From the NCBI GenBank assembly GCA_947305065.1, contig CAMZCT010000005.1, positions 1 to 64,000 on the forward strand: 64,000 nucleotides of DNA. The letters are read 5' to 3'. Position numbers and translations under genes: made by a program. Shown here one piece after another: positions 20,879 through 30,856 of the stretch. Numbering within the stretch: position 1 is the first letter of the stretch; every line of letters begins with the position of its first letter. Below the pieces are notes generated by a model. It made no database searches and was not told where the DNA came from. It worked only from the letters and a program-made list of their open reading frames with translations. The DNA comes from an uncultured Mycoplasmatota bacterium (GTDB lineage: Bacteria; Bacillota_I; Bacilli_A; RF39; UBA660).

Positions 20879-20935
20879 CGTAAAAAATAAAGCTCATAAG
20901 AGCTTTTTTTTATGAAAAAATAAAGTATTACTACT

Positions 20936-22432
20936 TTATTTAAATACAACTTTTATAGCATTAACATAATCTTCAAAGAATACTAGTATAACTATTACGA
21001 TTACCACAGTTACTAATATAAAATTAGCTAATAAATAGAATACTTTTGCATTATCTCCTTTGAATTCCATAATTGACCATAAAGCATTAGTATAGATCAA
21101 AAACGAATATAGAAATGCTACTATTACCAAACCAATAGATAAATATATTGACATAACATTTAGCATTGGTACAAAAGTATTAATAGCAAGAACTAAAGGA
21201 AAGAATGATAATGTTGAAAGCAACAAATAAGTTCCAAAAGATAAACCTTTGTTGCTAAAGAAAGATGTAGCATAATTAATAATCGTTACTAATAGTACTA
21301 AAGAAAAAATTACAATCAAACTACTAATTATTATATATAGATAATCTAAATGCATGATATTAGAAAAATCTAATACTTTTCTATAATCTCCATAAGTCAT
21401 TTTATTAACAAAACAACCGCCAATAATATGACCGGCTAGTGAGAATAAGAATTCATATATAACAACTGTTAAAAATACCTTAAAGACCTTTTTACCTTTA
21501 ACATACTTTCCCGTATTTCTAAGAACACTCTTACCTGGGGATAAAAGTATTTCAATTAATACTAATAACACTGCAAGAGGATTTCCTGAAACCTGTACAT
21601 CATTTCTTTCAAGAGCATCAATATATACAGGATTTTTTATATCTTGACCAGTTTTTCCAGTATTGTCTACCCCTTTATATGTATTATCTACTACAAAAGA
21701 AGTTTCTACATTAGTAAAAGCATCACTTTCTTCAATATTAGTTAATTGTTCAGCTGAATTATCACTATTAGTCTCCTCTACTACCTCTTCTTGAACAGTA
21801 TCAACCACTTCTTCAGAAGGTGCAGCAACTTCTTCAGTAGGAGCAACAACTTCTTCTTTAATTATATCATTTTCTATTTGCGTAACTTCTGGTTCAACTT
21901 GTTCAATCTCTTGAGAGGGTTGCTCAACAGTAAGTTGTTCTACACTATTAACTTCTTCTTGTGAATCTAAAACTTCTTGTTGAGGAACAACAGCTGAATA
22001 TTCTTGGTGTACAACCGGTTCTTCGACTTTTTCTATTAAAGGGACCTCATAGTTGGAAACAAATTGTTCACTACCGTTACTTGGTTTCTCAACATACTCT
22101 TGTTCTTGAGCTCCTTCATATTCTTCTTCAGGAGAATCTATATATTCTTCTTGATAATTATTAAATACCGGTTCATTTTCATCAAAAGATGATACTTCTT
22201 TACTACTAAATTCGTTAGAATCAGTCTCCCCAGAATACACTTCTTCCTCTTCTTCTGGAACTTGTTGTCCCATTTGAGTCATTATAGTAGCATCAGAAGC
22301 ACTAACAAAACTAGGAGTATCATCTTCTACTTCTTCTTCAACAAATTGGTTATTGAAAAATCTATTTTCTTCAACATTACCTGGATAAACAGGTTCATTA
22401 GATTCTTCATTAAAAAATTTTGCCATATACAC
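20936..22432 (-). CDS. YIP1-like membrane protein with long acidic, low-complexity N-terminus
   Basis: About 270 residues rich in E/V/Q/S followed by about five TM segments (NPLAVLLVLIEILLSPGKSVLRN...). Confidence 0.6.
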   Translation of the reverse strand: MYMAKFFNEESNEPVYPGNVEENRFFNNQFVEEEVEDDTPSFVSASDATIMTQMGQQVPEEEEEVYSGETDSNEFSSKEVSSFDENEPVFNNYQEEYIDSPEEEYEGAQEQEYVEKPSNGSEQFVSNYEVPLIEKVEEPVVHQEYSAVVPQQEVLDSQEEVNSVEQLTVEQPSQEIEQVEPEVTQIENDIIKEEVVAPTEEVAAPSEEVVDTVQEEVVEETNSDNSAEQLTNIEESDAFTNVETSFVVDNTYKGVDNTGKTGQDIKNPVYIDALERNDVQVSGNPLAVLLVLIEILLSPGKSVLRNTGKYVKGKKVFKVFLTVVIYEFLFSLAGHIIGGCFVNKMTYGDYRKVLDFSNIMHLDYLYIIISSLIVIFSLVLLVTIINYATSFFSNKGLSFGTYLLLSTLSFFPLVLAINTFVPMLNVMSIYLSIGLVIVAFLYSFLIYTNALWSIMEFKGDNAKVFYLLANFILVTVVIVIVILVFFEDYVNAIKVVFK

Positions 22433-22453
22433 ACCTCCCTTTTTATTCTTTAA

Positions 22454-23578
22454 TTAGCTGCTTCTAAAATGAAAATATACTTTATTAGTTTCCATATTTA
22501 TTCCTTTAACTGCCGCTAACTCACTAACAGTTACAACTTGGAAGCCATCATTATATAACCTAGTTAACAAAGTACTTAAATTCTCCAAGGTTGTTTTTTG
22601 AATATCATGTACTAATATTATATCTCCATCTTTAACTACATTCATTATATTATCAACATATCTTTCATCCTTAACTTTCCAATCTAAGGAATCAACACTC
22701 CATTTTATAAACGTAGTAGCTATACCATCTCTAATAGTAGCATTAATAGATCCATATGGTGGTCTTACCAACTTTATATCTTCTCCAGTAATACATTTAT
22801 ATATTTCATTTGTTCTAGCTAATTCCTGTAAAGTACCATCAACTTTCAATTTTGTAAAAGCTTTATGTGAATATCCATGTGATCCAATTTCATAACCATT
22901 ATCTTTAACTCTTTTTACAACATCAGGATAACGTTCCATTAAAGAACCTAATTCAAAAAATGTCGCTTTCATATTAAAATTATTTAATTGTTCCATAACA
23001 CCATCAGTATAAATACAAGGCCCATCATCAAACGTTAAAGCAACTATTTTTTGAGTAGAATCAATCTGAACAATATTTGGATCCTCTTCAATATTATCTA
23101 CACATTTGTAATTAACAAAATCTTTATAATCTTTACATATTAAAACTGCATCAAATATTTTACTTTCACTATTCTCATAAGAAACATAAATCCTATCATT
23201 AAAAACATTAAATTCTTTAAACTCATTATTAATAATTCCTTCAACAATAAATAAAGGATATTTTAAACGTAATTCTCTAAACAACAATTCTTTAAAAGCA
23301 TCATTGTTACTAATAATTTCACTAGAATTAATCACTTTATTATTATTTAAGTCAATTAAATGCATATTATCATTATCAATAGAATAATAATTATCATCAA
23401 GTTTCACTACATTATCTTTATCTATATAATCATAACTAGAAATAATTTTTTCTATTGCATTAATCTGTTTCTTTTTTAATATTTCACTTTCATCTCTATA
23501 CTTAAAAGATGGGATAATAAAAGAAACAACAAAAGCAAATATAATAATAGAAATTGTAAGAATTTTACTATGTTTCAT
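22454..23578 (-). CDS. polysaccharide deacetylase family protein (secreted/anchored)
   Basis: N-terminal TM; NodB motifs ALTFDDGP, EIGSHGYSH, RPPYGSIN, ILVHD. Confidence 0.93.
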   Translation of the reverse strand: MKHSKILTISIIIFAFVVSFIIPSFKYRDESEILKKKQINAIEKIISSYDYIDKDNVVKLDDNYYSIDNDNMHLIDLNNNKVINSSEIISNNDAFKELLFRELRLKYPLFIVEGIINNEFKEFNVFNDRIYVSYENSESKIFDAVLICKDYKDFVNYKCVDNIEEDPNIVQIDSTQKIVALTFDDGPCIYTDGVMEQLNNFNMKATFFELGSLMERYPDVVKRVKDNGYEIGSHGYSHKAFTKLKVDGTLQELARTNEIYKCITGEDIKLVRPPYGSINATIRDGIATTFIKWSVDSLDWKVKDERYVDNIMNVVKDGDIILVHDIQKTTLENLSTLLTRLYNDGFQVVTVSELAAVKGINMETNKVYFHFRSS

Positions 23579-23666
23579 ATTATCACCTATTACATATTCA
23601 TTATATCAAAAACATAGAAAAAAAGGAATTATTATTGTATAATATTCTCAAGAAAGGAGATAAAAA

Positions 23667-24452
23667 ATGCCACAAGTATTATTAATGGTAATTATTCTAA
23701 TATTCGTATTTATAATAATACCTTCTATTAAGCAAATAAATGAATATGAAAGAGGTATTAGATTCAGATTTGGTAAATTTAATAAGATAATGGAACCAGG
23801 TTGGAATTTAGTATTACCTATAATTCATTCATTTAGAAAAGTAGATATTAGAACAAAAGCTGTTGACGTACCTGCTCAAGATGCTATTACTGCTGATAAC
23901 GTAACTATTAAAATAAACGCTGTTTTATATTATAAGATATTTGATGCAAGTAAAGCTATTATAGCAGTAGAAAATTTCCAATTTGCTGTAGCACAATTAG
24001 CTCAAACAACAATGCGTAATGTAGTTGGTTCTGTTACTCTAGACGAATTGTTAGGTTCTAGAGATAAAATCAGTGATCAAATTTGTAACATTGTAGATGA
24101 AGCTACTGATCCTTGGGGTATCAAAATTGAAAACGTTGAATTAAAAGACGTATCTCTACCAGAAGAGATGCAAAGAGTTATTGCTAAAGTAGCTGAAGCT
24201 GAAAGAGAAAAGAATGCTGTTATAACTAAGAGTATTGGTGAAGTTGAATCAGCTCAAAACTTATCTAAAGCTGCTGAAATGATGAGTGCTTCTCCTGGAG
24301 CTCTTCATTTAAGAACATTAGCTACTTTAAATGATTTATCATCAGATCAATCAAATACTATCATCTTTGCAATTCCAATTGAAGTATTAGATGCATTCAA
24401 AGGTAATGGTAGTGCAGCTGCTAATTTAATAAACAAAATAAAAAAGGATTAA
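23667..24452 (+). CDS. SPFH/band 7 (slipin-like) protein
   Basis: INEYERGIRFRFGKFNKIMEPGWNLVLPII...DVPAQDAITADNVTIKINAVLYYKIFD. Confidence 0.93.
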   Translation: MPQVLLMVIILIFVFIIIPSIKQINEYERGIRFRFGKFNKIMEPGWNLVLPIIHSFRKVDIRTKAVDVPAQDAITADNVTIKINAVLYYKIFDASKAIIAVENFQFAVAQLAQTTMRNVVGSVTLDELLGSRDKISDQICNIVDEATDPWGIKIENVELKDVSLPEEMQRVIAKVAEAEREKNAVITKSIGEVESAQNLSKAAEMMSASPGALHLRTLATLNDLSSDQSNTIIFAIPIEVLDAFKGNGSAAANLINKIKKD

Positions 24453-24467
24453 TAAAATCCTTTTTTT
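24440..24467. terminator. bidirectional terminator
   Basis: AAAAAGGATT-aataa-AATCCTTTTT. Confidence 0.7.
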
Positions 24468-25914
24468 ATTGGTTTTTAATATCTCTAGATCTAAATACTG
24501 ATAAACTACCAAGAGTAACAATAATAATCGTCAATATGCATACTACTAAAGAAGATTTAAATGTTAATTCACTATATGTCGGTAATCTACCCCATAAGAA
24601 TTCATTTAGATTCCAACAAAGAGTTGGGAAATATTTCATAATCTTTAACGTAGAAGAATAATTTAAGAACAAAGATATTACATAAACTACTATTGGAACA
24701 CCAACCGTTAAAGCTTCACTCTTAATAAATACTCCAATAAACATCGTCAAAGATAATAGAATTAAGAACAATGGAATAAATGATATAGTATTAATTAATA
24801 GATAACTAAACACACCCATTTCTCTAATCGACTGAATTGAAAAATCATAAACGACGACTGGCGAGAAATAACTACCAAAGCCCTTAGCTATTCCACAAGC
24901 TACAAATACAGTTACAATAAAGAATATATAGAATAAGATAGTACTAATAATAGTAGCAATATACTTACTTAATAATATCTTTACCCTTTTATAAGGTCTA
25001 ACTAATAATAGCTTAATTGTTCCTTTACTATATTCATCAGCAATTGAATTACCTGCAACTACAATCATATATATAAGAACTATTACATTAACAGAAACAC
25101 AAGTATAATCAACGAATAAACCAAGCGCTGTATTAGAGGTTATATCATCATATTTATGTTCAATACGATATTTAGAAGTAAATATCGTATTCTCTAGATC
25201 TCTTTTCTCTAATAACTGATAATATTCTTTATACTTTGTTTCATCTTTTTCCATAGATAAATACTCCGTAGCCATTGAAACATAATTATCAATCATAACT
25301 GAATTGTCAGAATAATCTATAGGTATATTATTATTCAAATGATACTTATAACCATCTATTTCTAATTGTACAGATTTCATAGATAACTCAATATCAGCTT
25401 TAACAGTATCGGATAACTCTTTATCATAAGCATCTTTAAGATTCGTAAGTCTTTCTACAGCATCATCTTGATATTCCTTAACAAAATCTCTCCAGCTAGA
25501 ATTATGAATTCTATCCATTAATTTATCTAAATTATCCTTACATTCTTGATAAGTATCTTCTCTATTTAACTTAAACTTAGCAAAATTCATACAAGATATA
25601 TATTTCATTCCATCATTATCAATTAGATATCTTTGCCATGATAACCTATCAAATTCTTTATATAATTCAAAAGCATCAATTTCGTTTCTTTCAGATATAA
25701 ACATCTCAAAGTCTTTTTTTACATCTTCACCCATTGAATTATGTCTCTTAATAATATAATCTACTCTGTTCTTATCCATATTTTCCAAATAATTTTCGTT
25801 CATTTTAATAAACACAACATTGAATAAATATTGTACTAAAACAAATATTACAAAGAACCAAGTAATTTTTTTGTGAAATATTTTAAATAATTCATTATGT
25901 ATTAAAGCTTTCAT
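24466..25914 (-). CDS. ABC transporter permease (ABC-2 type)
   Basis: N-terminal NELFKIFHKKITWFFV, C-terminal multi-TM with DEYSKGTIKLLLVRPYKRVKIL; overlaps ATPase gene. Confidence 0.88.
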   Translation of the reverse strand: MKALIHNELFKIFHKKITWFFVIFVLVQYLFNVVFIKMNENYLENMDKNRVDYIIKRHNSMGEDVKKDFEMFISERNEIDAFELYKEFDRLSWQRYLIDNDGMKYISCMNFAKFKLNREDTYQECKDNLDKLMDRIHNSSWRDFVKEYQDDAVERLTNLKDAYDKELSDTVKADIELSMKSVQLEIDGYKYHLNNNIPIDYSDNSVMIDNYVSMATEYLSMEKDETKYKEYYQLLEKRDLENTIFTSKYRIEHKYDDITSNTALGLFVDYTCVSVNVIVLIYMIVVAGNSIADEYSKGTIKLLLVRPYKRVKILLSKYIATIISTILFYIFFIVTVFVACGIAKGFGSYFSPVVVYDFSIQSIREMGVFSYLLINTISFIPLFLILLSLTMFIGVFIKSEALTVGVPIVVYVISLFLNYSSTLKIMKYFPTLCWNLNEFLWGRLPTYSELTFKSSLVVCILTIIIVTLGSLSVFRSRDIKNQ

Positions 25915-26807
25915 TACTTACCTCCCACTATATTAAGATAAGCTTCTTCTAAAGAAAGCTTTTCTCTATTAACTTCATATATACTAAATTTATTATCAAC
26001 TAGCTCTTTGATAAGTTTAGGTATTTCTTCATTATTTCTATAAACACAAATACCATCTTCAGTAATTCTATCGTCTTTTCCTAAGAATTTACTTACTCCT
26101 CTCGTCTTATTAAGTTTAATAACATAAGCTGGTTTTTCTCCAGCTTTCAAAGAATTCATATTAACATTCTTAATAATCTTTCCCTTATCTATTAAGCATA
26201 TGTGAGTACAAAAACTATCTAATTCGGCTAAATTATGACTAGATATTAGTACCGCAACCTTTTCTTTCGTAGCTAACTCAACAATTAAATCTCTAAGATC
26301 TTTAATTCCTTCAGGATCTAAGCCGTTAGTAGGTTCATCTAATATTAATAAATTAGGATTATTAATTAAAGAAGCAGCAATACCTAATCTTTGTCTCATA
26401 CCTAACGAATAGTTTGATACCTTATCATCTGCTCTATCCATAATACCAACTTTATTAAGTAGATCATCTATTAACTTTTCATCAGAAACACCATAGTATC
26501 TAGCAACAACTTCCAAATTTTGTCTACCAGTCAAATACAAATATAAATCAGGATTCTCAACTATTGCCCCAACTTTAGAAATAGCTCTTTCAAAGTCTCT
26601 CTTGATATTAAAGTTATTAATATAAACTTCTCCAGAATCAATAGCTTGTAATCCAAGTATTAGTTTAATAGCAGTTGTTTTACCAGCTCCGTTTGGGCCA
26701 ATAAACCCCATTATTTGACCTTTTCTAATCTTGAAAGAAACTTCATCTAGAACTTTATTCTTTCCAAAACTTTTACATATCTTTTCTACATTTAATACTA
26801 CATTCAT
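25914..26807 (-). CDS. ABC transporter ATP-binding protein
   Basis: GFIGPNGAGKTTAIKLI, YSLGMRQRLGIAASLI, LLILDEPTNGLDPEG. Confidence 0.95.
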   Translation of the reverse strand: MNVVLNVEKICKSFGKNKVLDEVSFKIRKGQIMGFIGPNGAGKTTAIKLILGLQAIDSGEVYINNFNIKRDFERAISKVGAIVENPDLYLYLTGRQNLEVVARYYGVSDEKLIDDLLNKVGIMDRADDKVSNYSLGMRQRLGIAASLINNPNLLILDEPTNGLDPEGIKDLRDLIVELATKEKVAVLISSHNLAELDSFCTHICLIDKGKIIKNVNMNSLKAGEKPAYVIKLNKTRGVSKFLGKDDRITEDGICVYRNNEEIPKLIKELVDNKFSIYEVNREKLSLEEAYLNIVGGK

Positions 26808-26834
26808 ACTATCACCTATTCAAAAAAAGATGAG

Positions 26835-27668
26835 TTATCTAGCCCTCATCTCTAAATCTCTTAAATCTTTAAACAAGTCATCTACAGTATAGACTATTTG
26901 TTCCTTTTCCTTAATAACATTTATAGAAGAATTATAGAACGCATCTTTTTCTCTTATATCATTTATTACTTTCCTATAATTATCAACAAAAGTAATAGTA
27001 AAATCTAAATTATTATACTTATTATAATAATTAATATTATGATCTAATATTATATAACAAGTATATAAATATAATTTATTTAGATCAAAACATGATATAA
27101 ATTTATCTATATTAATAGGTTTATCAAATAAATCCATAACAGAATTATAACCATTCAATAATCTTGTATATTGCTTCTTACATATTTTAACAAATTCTTC
27201 AAAAGAATCTTCGTTTGAAAATTTTAAATACTCATTCATTACTTGATTATAGTATTTAGAATCTTCCCCATTATTATATACATCTCTATATACGTCCTTC
27301 TTGATTCTTATAGCTTTCTTTATTGCTTTATAAGCTTCTTCACCACTAGCATCAATAAGATCATCTATATTAGTAACGATGTTTCTTAAGAAAGATCTCT
27401 TAGAGAAAAATAAACTTCTTCCTTTAGGACCAAACTTAGAGCAAATAGATACCTCAAAATTATCAACTATTTTATCGTTATTGAATATAACATTTAAAGG
27501 CATATAATAATACCTATCTAAGAACTCTTTATATAGATTTTTTCCTCTCTTAATTATAGCAATAGATTCCAAATCAGTTCCTAATGACCACTCACCATAA
27601 TAAGTAACAATTGGTTTATATATAAGTTTCAAATTAGTTAATAATAGTTCATCCATCACACTAACCAC
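26835..27668 (-). CDS. hypothetical protein (277 aa)
   Basis: Intact ORF, no family recognised. Confidence 0.6.
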   Translation of the reverse strand: MVSVMDELLLTNLKLIYKPIVTYYGEWSLGTDLESIAIIKRGKNLYKEFLDRYYYMPLNVIFNNDKIVDNFEVSICSKFGPKGRSLFFSKRSFLRNIVTNIDDLIDASGEEAYKAIKKAIRIKKDVYRDVYNNGEDSKYYNQVMNEYLKFSNEDSFEEFVKICKKQYTRLLNGYNSVMDLFDKPINIDKFISCFDLNKLYLYTCYIILDHNINYYNKYNNLDFTITFVDNYRKVINDIREKDAFYNSSINVIKEKEQIVYTVDDLFKDLRDLEMRAR

Positions 27669-27714
27669 CTATTCTAAATAATATTATACAATAAAAATAA
27701 AAATAATAAAACAT

Positions 27715-28506
27715 CTATTTTAACTTTTTAAAAGCGTGTTCAACTATTTCCTCTATTTTAAAAGAATCTGCCTTTATATCTTTATTAGATAAATAAGTTA
27801 AATACTCAATATTCCCATCTCCACCCCTTATAGGAGACGCAACTAAATCTATCATTTTAAACCTTTTATTTAAAAAATATTTTTGTAAATCTTTTATTAT
27901 ATTTATATGAATATCCTTATTAAGAATTATACCCTTATACTGAGTAGCAATTTCTCTTCCTGCTTCAAACTGAGGTTTAATCAAGCATATAATATCTACT
28001 TGTATATTCTGTTCATATATCTTATCAATAATATGTTTAAGCGATATAAAAGATACATCACAAGTAATTATATCAATATTAAAAAAAGACTTATCTAATT
28101 CTTTAATATTAGTCTTTTCATACAATTTAATCCTCTTATCATTTCTAAGGGTTTCATGTAATAAGTTAGCACCAACATCTATTGCTATTATTTCCTTAGC
28201 TCCATGTTGTAATGCACAATCACAAAAACCACCAGTACTAGAACCAATATCCATAACAAGTTTATCGCTAAAATCAATTCCAAACTCATTAATAGCTTTT
28301 TCAAGCTTTAAGCCACCTCTTGATACATATTTCAACTTATCGTTATCAATAATATCAATAATTGTATTATCAGCTACTAAATAATTATTCTTTTTAATTA
28401 TTTTCCCATCACAACAAACGAATCCCTCTTTAACTAATTCTTGTGCCTTAGCACGTGATGGAACAAGATTTCTTGCAACTAATTCTTTATCCAATCTATT
28501 ATTCAT
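27715..28506 (-). CDS. tlyA: TlyA family rRNA methyltransferase/putative hemolysin
   Basis: S4 domain RLDKELVARNLVPSRAKAQELVKEGFV, SRGGLKLEKA, DIGSSTGGFCDCALQHGA, KPQFEAGRE. Confidence 0.93.
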   Translation of the reverse strand: MNNRLDKELVARNLVPSRAKAQELVKEGFVCCDGKIIKKNNYLVADNTIIDIIDNDKLKYVSRGGLKLEKAINEFGIDFSDKLVMDIGSSTGGFCDCALQHGAKEIIAIDVGANLLHETLRNDKRIKLYEKTNIKELDKSFFNIDIITCDVSFISLKHIIDKIYEQNIQVDIICLIKPQFEAGREIATQYKGIILNKDIHINIIKDLQKYFLNKRFKMIDLVASPIRGGDGNIEYLTYLSNKDIKADSFKIEEIVEHAFKKLK

Positions 28507-28620
28507 ATAATCACAATCCCAAAACAATTATAAAGTCTTTTTATTACGAATACAACAAATAATATTTGGAAAAATACTATTTTTATGATAGAAAACATAG
28601 TGCTACAAGGGAGGATAAAA

Positions 28621-28718
28621 ATGAAAGTATTAGAAAGTAAAAATGACAAACAAATAATGTGGATACAAATACACGATATCATTGCTTTAAATGAAAGACA
28701 TATAACTTTACCATCAGT
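28621..28718 (+). pseudogene. 5' part of a gene interrupted by the cassette array
   Basis: GGGAGGATAAAAATG start, then MKVLESKNDKQIMWIQIHDIIALNERHITLPS runs into the b-box repeat at about 28719. Confidence 0.5.
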
Positions 28719-28756
28719 TTATATTAGTTTTATTTTCACTATTTATGATTATCACC
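28719..28756 (-). repeat. b-box copy 0 (distal end of deaminase cassette)
   Basis: tttatattagttttattttcactatttatgattatcac; one mismatch to the copy at 29441-29478. Confidence 0.88.
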
Positions 28757-29242
28757 TGCTTTTTTCCTCTCATCTTGAGGAGCAAATTCATAGTCTTCAA
28801 ATACTTTAAGTCCTTCTTCTAATAAAATATTACCATATATTTCTTTTTTACTTGAACCACTATTTATCAAACTGTCACATGATGGTTTTAGTTTACCTCC
28901 ACTTGCTTTATTAATGGCTTCTTGAGGTACTGAATAATATATTTTCCCTATTTTTGCCCATCTAATTGCTCCAGAGCATAAAATACAGGGTTCACCAGAA
29001 CATATTAAAATATAATCTTTTAAATACACAGAGTTTATTTTTTTACAATATTCTCTTATAACAAGAGTCTCTGCATGTGCGGTTGGATCAGATAATTCTA
29101 TACATCTTGTTTGGGATTTGTGACAAAAATTATATTCTGGGTCCAATAGTACTGCTCCAAATGGATTTTCTCCATTTTCTTTTGATTTTTCAGCTTCTTC
29201 TATAGCAATTTTCATATACTTTTCAATAATATCTTTATTCAT
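28739..29242 (-). CDS. nucleoside/nucleobase deaminase (CMP/dCMP-type zinc fold; guanine deaminase-like)
   Basis: NPFGAVLLDP, DPTAHAETLVIRE (HAE), SGEPCILCSGAIRWA (PCxxC). Last codons (DNHK*) lie inside the b-box. Confidence 0.9.
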   Translation of the reverse strand: MNKDIIEKYMKIAIEEAEKSKENGENPFGAVLLDPEYNFCHKSQTRCIELSDPTAHAETLVIREYCKKINSVYLKDYILICSGEPCILCSGAIRWAKIGKIYYSVPQEAINKASGGKLKPSCDSLINSGSSKKEIYGNILLEEGLKVFEDYEFAPQDERKKAGDNHK

Positions 29243-29440
29243 AATTCACCTCTATTTTTTATTATTAGGTGGCATAATCACCTTAATAATTCCTACCATT
29301 TTTTGCATTATAAATAGCTATTTTTAATTAATTTCATCTATTTTAATATATTTTTGTATTAAATATGCAAGATGTTAAATATCACAATCCCTTATTTTAC
29401 CTAGGCTTTCTCTTATTTTTGGATAAATCGTAATCAACCA
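29243..29440 (-). repeat. leader/promoter repeat R1 (a-box plus leader) upstream of the deaminase
   Basis: Collinear with R2: shared ATAAT-CACCTCT, ATTATTAGGTGGCRTAATCACCTT, TCACAATCCCTTATTT-ACCTAG-TTTCT, GGATAAATCGTAATCAACCAA. Confidence 0.88.
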
Positions 29441-29478
29441 ATTTATATTAGTTTTATTTTCACTATTCATGATTATCA
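29441..29478 (-). repeat. b-box copy 1 (distal end of glycosyltransferase cassette)
   Basis: tttatattagttttattttcactattcatgattatcac, abutting the a-box end of R1. Confidence 0.88.
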
Positions 29479-29484
29479 CAATTA

Positions 29485-30654
29485 TTATTTTTCTATTATA
29501 TTAATCCATTCTTTAATTACAGTCTCTTTATTAAACTTTTTAATTGAGCTTTCTATATTATTTTGATATTGCATTAAAATATTTTTTTCTTTTACTAATT
29601 TTAGAAGTATTCTTGCGTATTCTTTTATATCATAGCGCTTAATGAGTTTACCTGTTTTATTATTATCAATTATTGTTCTATTAGCGGGTATATCAAATCC
29701 AATTACAGGAAGGCCGCATTCTAATGCTTCTAATGTAACTAAGCCAAATCCTTCGTATATTGATGTATTTAAATATAAATCATAATTAGGATATAACTTT
29801 TCTATATTTTTATTTGTTGGATATATATTAACATAATTACTCAAACCGTATTCTTTTATCTTATTAATCAATTTATCTCTTAATGGTCCATCACCATATA
29901 TATCAAGTATATACTCCTTATTATTCATAACAAATAGTTTCATTATTTCTATTAAATACTCAAATCCTTTTTGTTCAACAAGTCTACCACAACTTATAAA
30001 TTTATTATTATTAAGACTCGATTTTTCATTTGAAATAAAACTCTTACAATTATTAATTGCTATGGAATTAATATTATAATATTTTTTAAATTTAATAACA
30101 TCATCTTTATTTAAATTAATAATACTATCAAAATTTTTAAAAAGTGGTTTAATGAAACTTTCTTCATTATAATATCTTGATTTTTTATTTTTAAAGTGAG
30201 CATCAAAATTCATATGATTCCAAAATATTAATTTACCTTTAATATATTTTTTTAAATAACTCAATATAAAACTTCTATCCCCTGCAACTCCAATTACTAC
30301 ATCAAATTTATTATTCTTAAATATCTCTTTTAATTTTCTTAATATTTTATTGCTACAAAAGAAATGTCTAATAATAAATTTATTATACTTAAGTATTCCA
30401 TACTCTCTATTTAAAATTCTTAAATACTCAAATAATTTAATGTTATTTAATCTAAAATCATAATTCATATTTAAAAAAATTAATCTAATCTTTTTTGAAA
30501 GATCATATAATGAATAATCTATTTGTTCATTACACTTAATTATTATTGTTACATCATAATTATTCTTTACTAATTCATTTGCAATTATTGAAGTTATTCT
30601 TTGTTCTCCACCAATTTTAAACATACTATTTGAAAAAAAACAAATCTTCTTCAT
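29485..30654 (-). CDS. glycosyltransferase family 4-like
   Basis: N-terminal FSNSMFKIGGEQRITSIIANELV, ISCGRLVEQKGFEYLIEIMKLF, NTSIYEGFGLVTLEALECGLPVIGFDIPANRTII. Confidence 0.93.
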   Translation of the reverse strand: MKKICFFSNSMFKIGGEQRITSIIANELVKNNYDVTIIIKCNEQIDYSLYDLSKKIRLIFLNMNYDFRLNNIKLFEYLRILNREYGILKYNKFIIRHFFCSNKILRKLKEIFKNNKFDVVIGVAGDRSFILSYLKKYIKGKLIFWNHMNFDAHFKNKKSRYYNEESFIKPLFKNFDSIINLNKDDVIKFKKYYNINSIAINNCKSFISNEKSSLNNNKFISCGRLVEQKGFEYLIEIMKLFVMNNKEYILDIYGDGPLRDKLINKIKEYGLSNYVNIYPTNKNIEKLYPNYDLYLNTSIYEGFGLVTLEALECGLPVIGFDIPANRTIIDNNKTGKLIKRYDIKEYARILLKLVKEKNILMQYQNNIESSIKKFNKETVIKEWINIIEK

Positions 30655-30856
30655 AATCTCACCTCTATCATTCTATTATTAGGTGGCGTAATCACCTTTA
30701 AACTTCTCCCCTATTTTTGCAAAAAAATATTCATTTTTTACTAATTATTATCTATTTTAGCATACTTTTATTTAAAACATACAAGATATTAAATCTCACA
30801 ATCCCTTATTTACCTAGATTTTCTTCTATTCTTGGATAAATCGTAATCAACCAAAC
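30655..30856 (-). repeat. leader/promoter repeat R2 (a-box plus leader) upstream of the glycosyltransferase
   Basis: Same ordered blocks as R1; ends with GGATAAATCGTAATCAACCAAA. Confidence 0.88.

Noticed and set aside
28756-30680. Insertion sequence or intron as explanation for the cassette region
   Set aside because: No transposase, reverse transcriptase or terminal inverted repeats seen; the two cargo genes are a deaminase and a glycosyltransferase.
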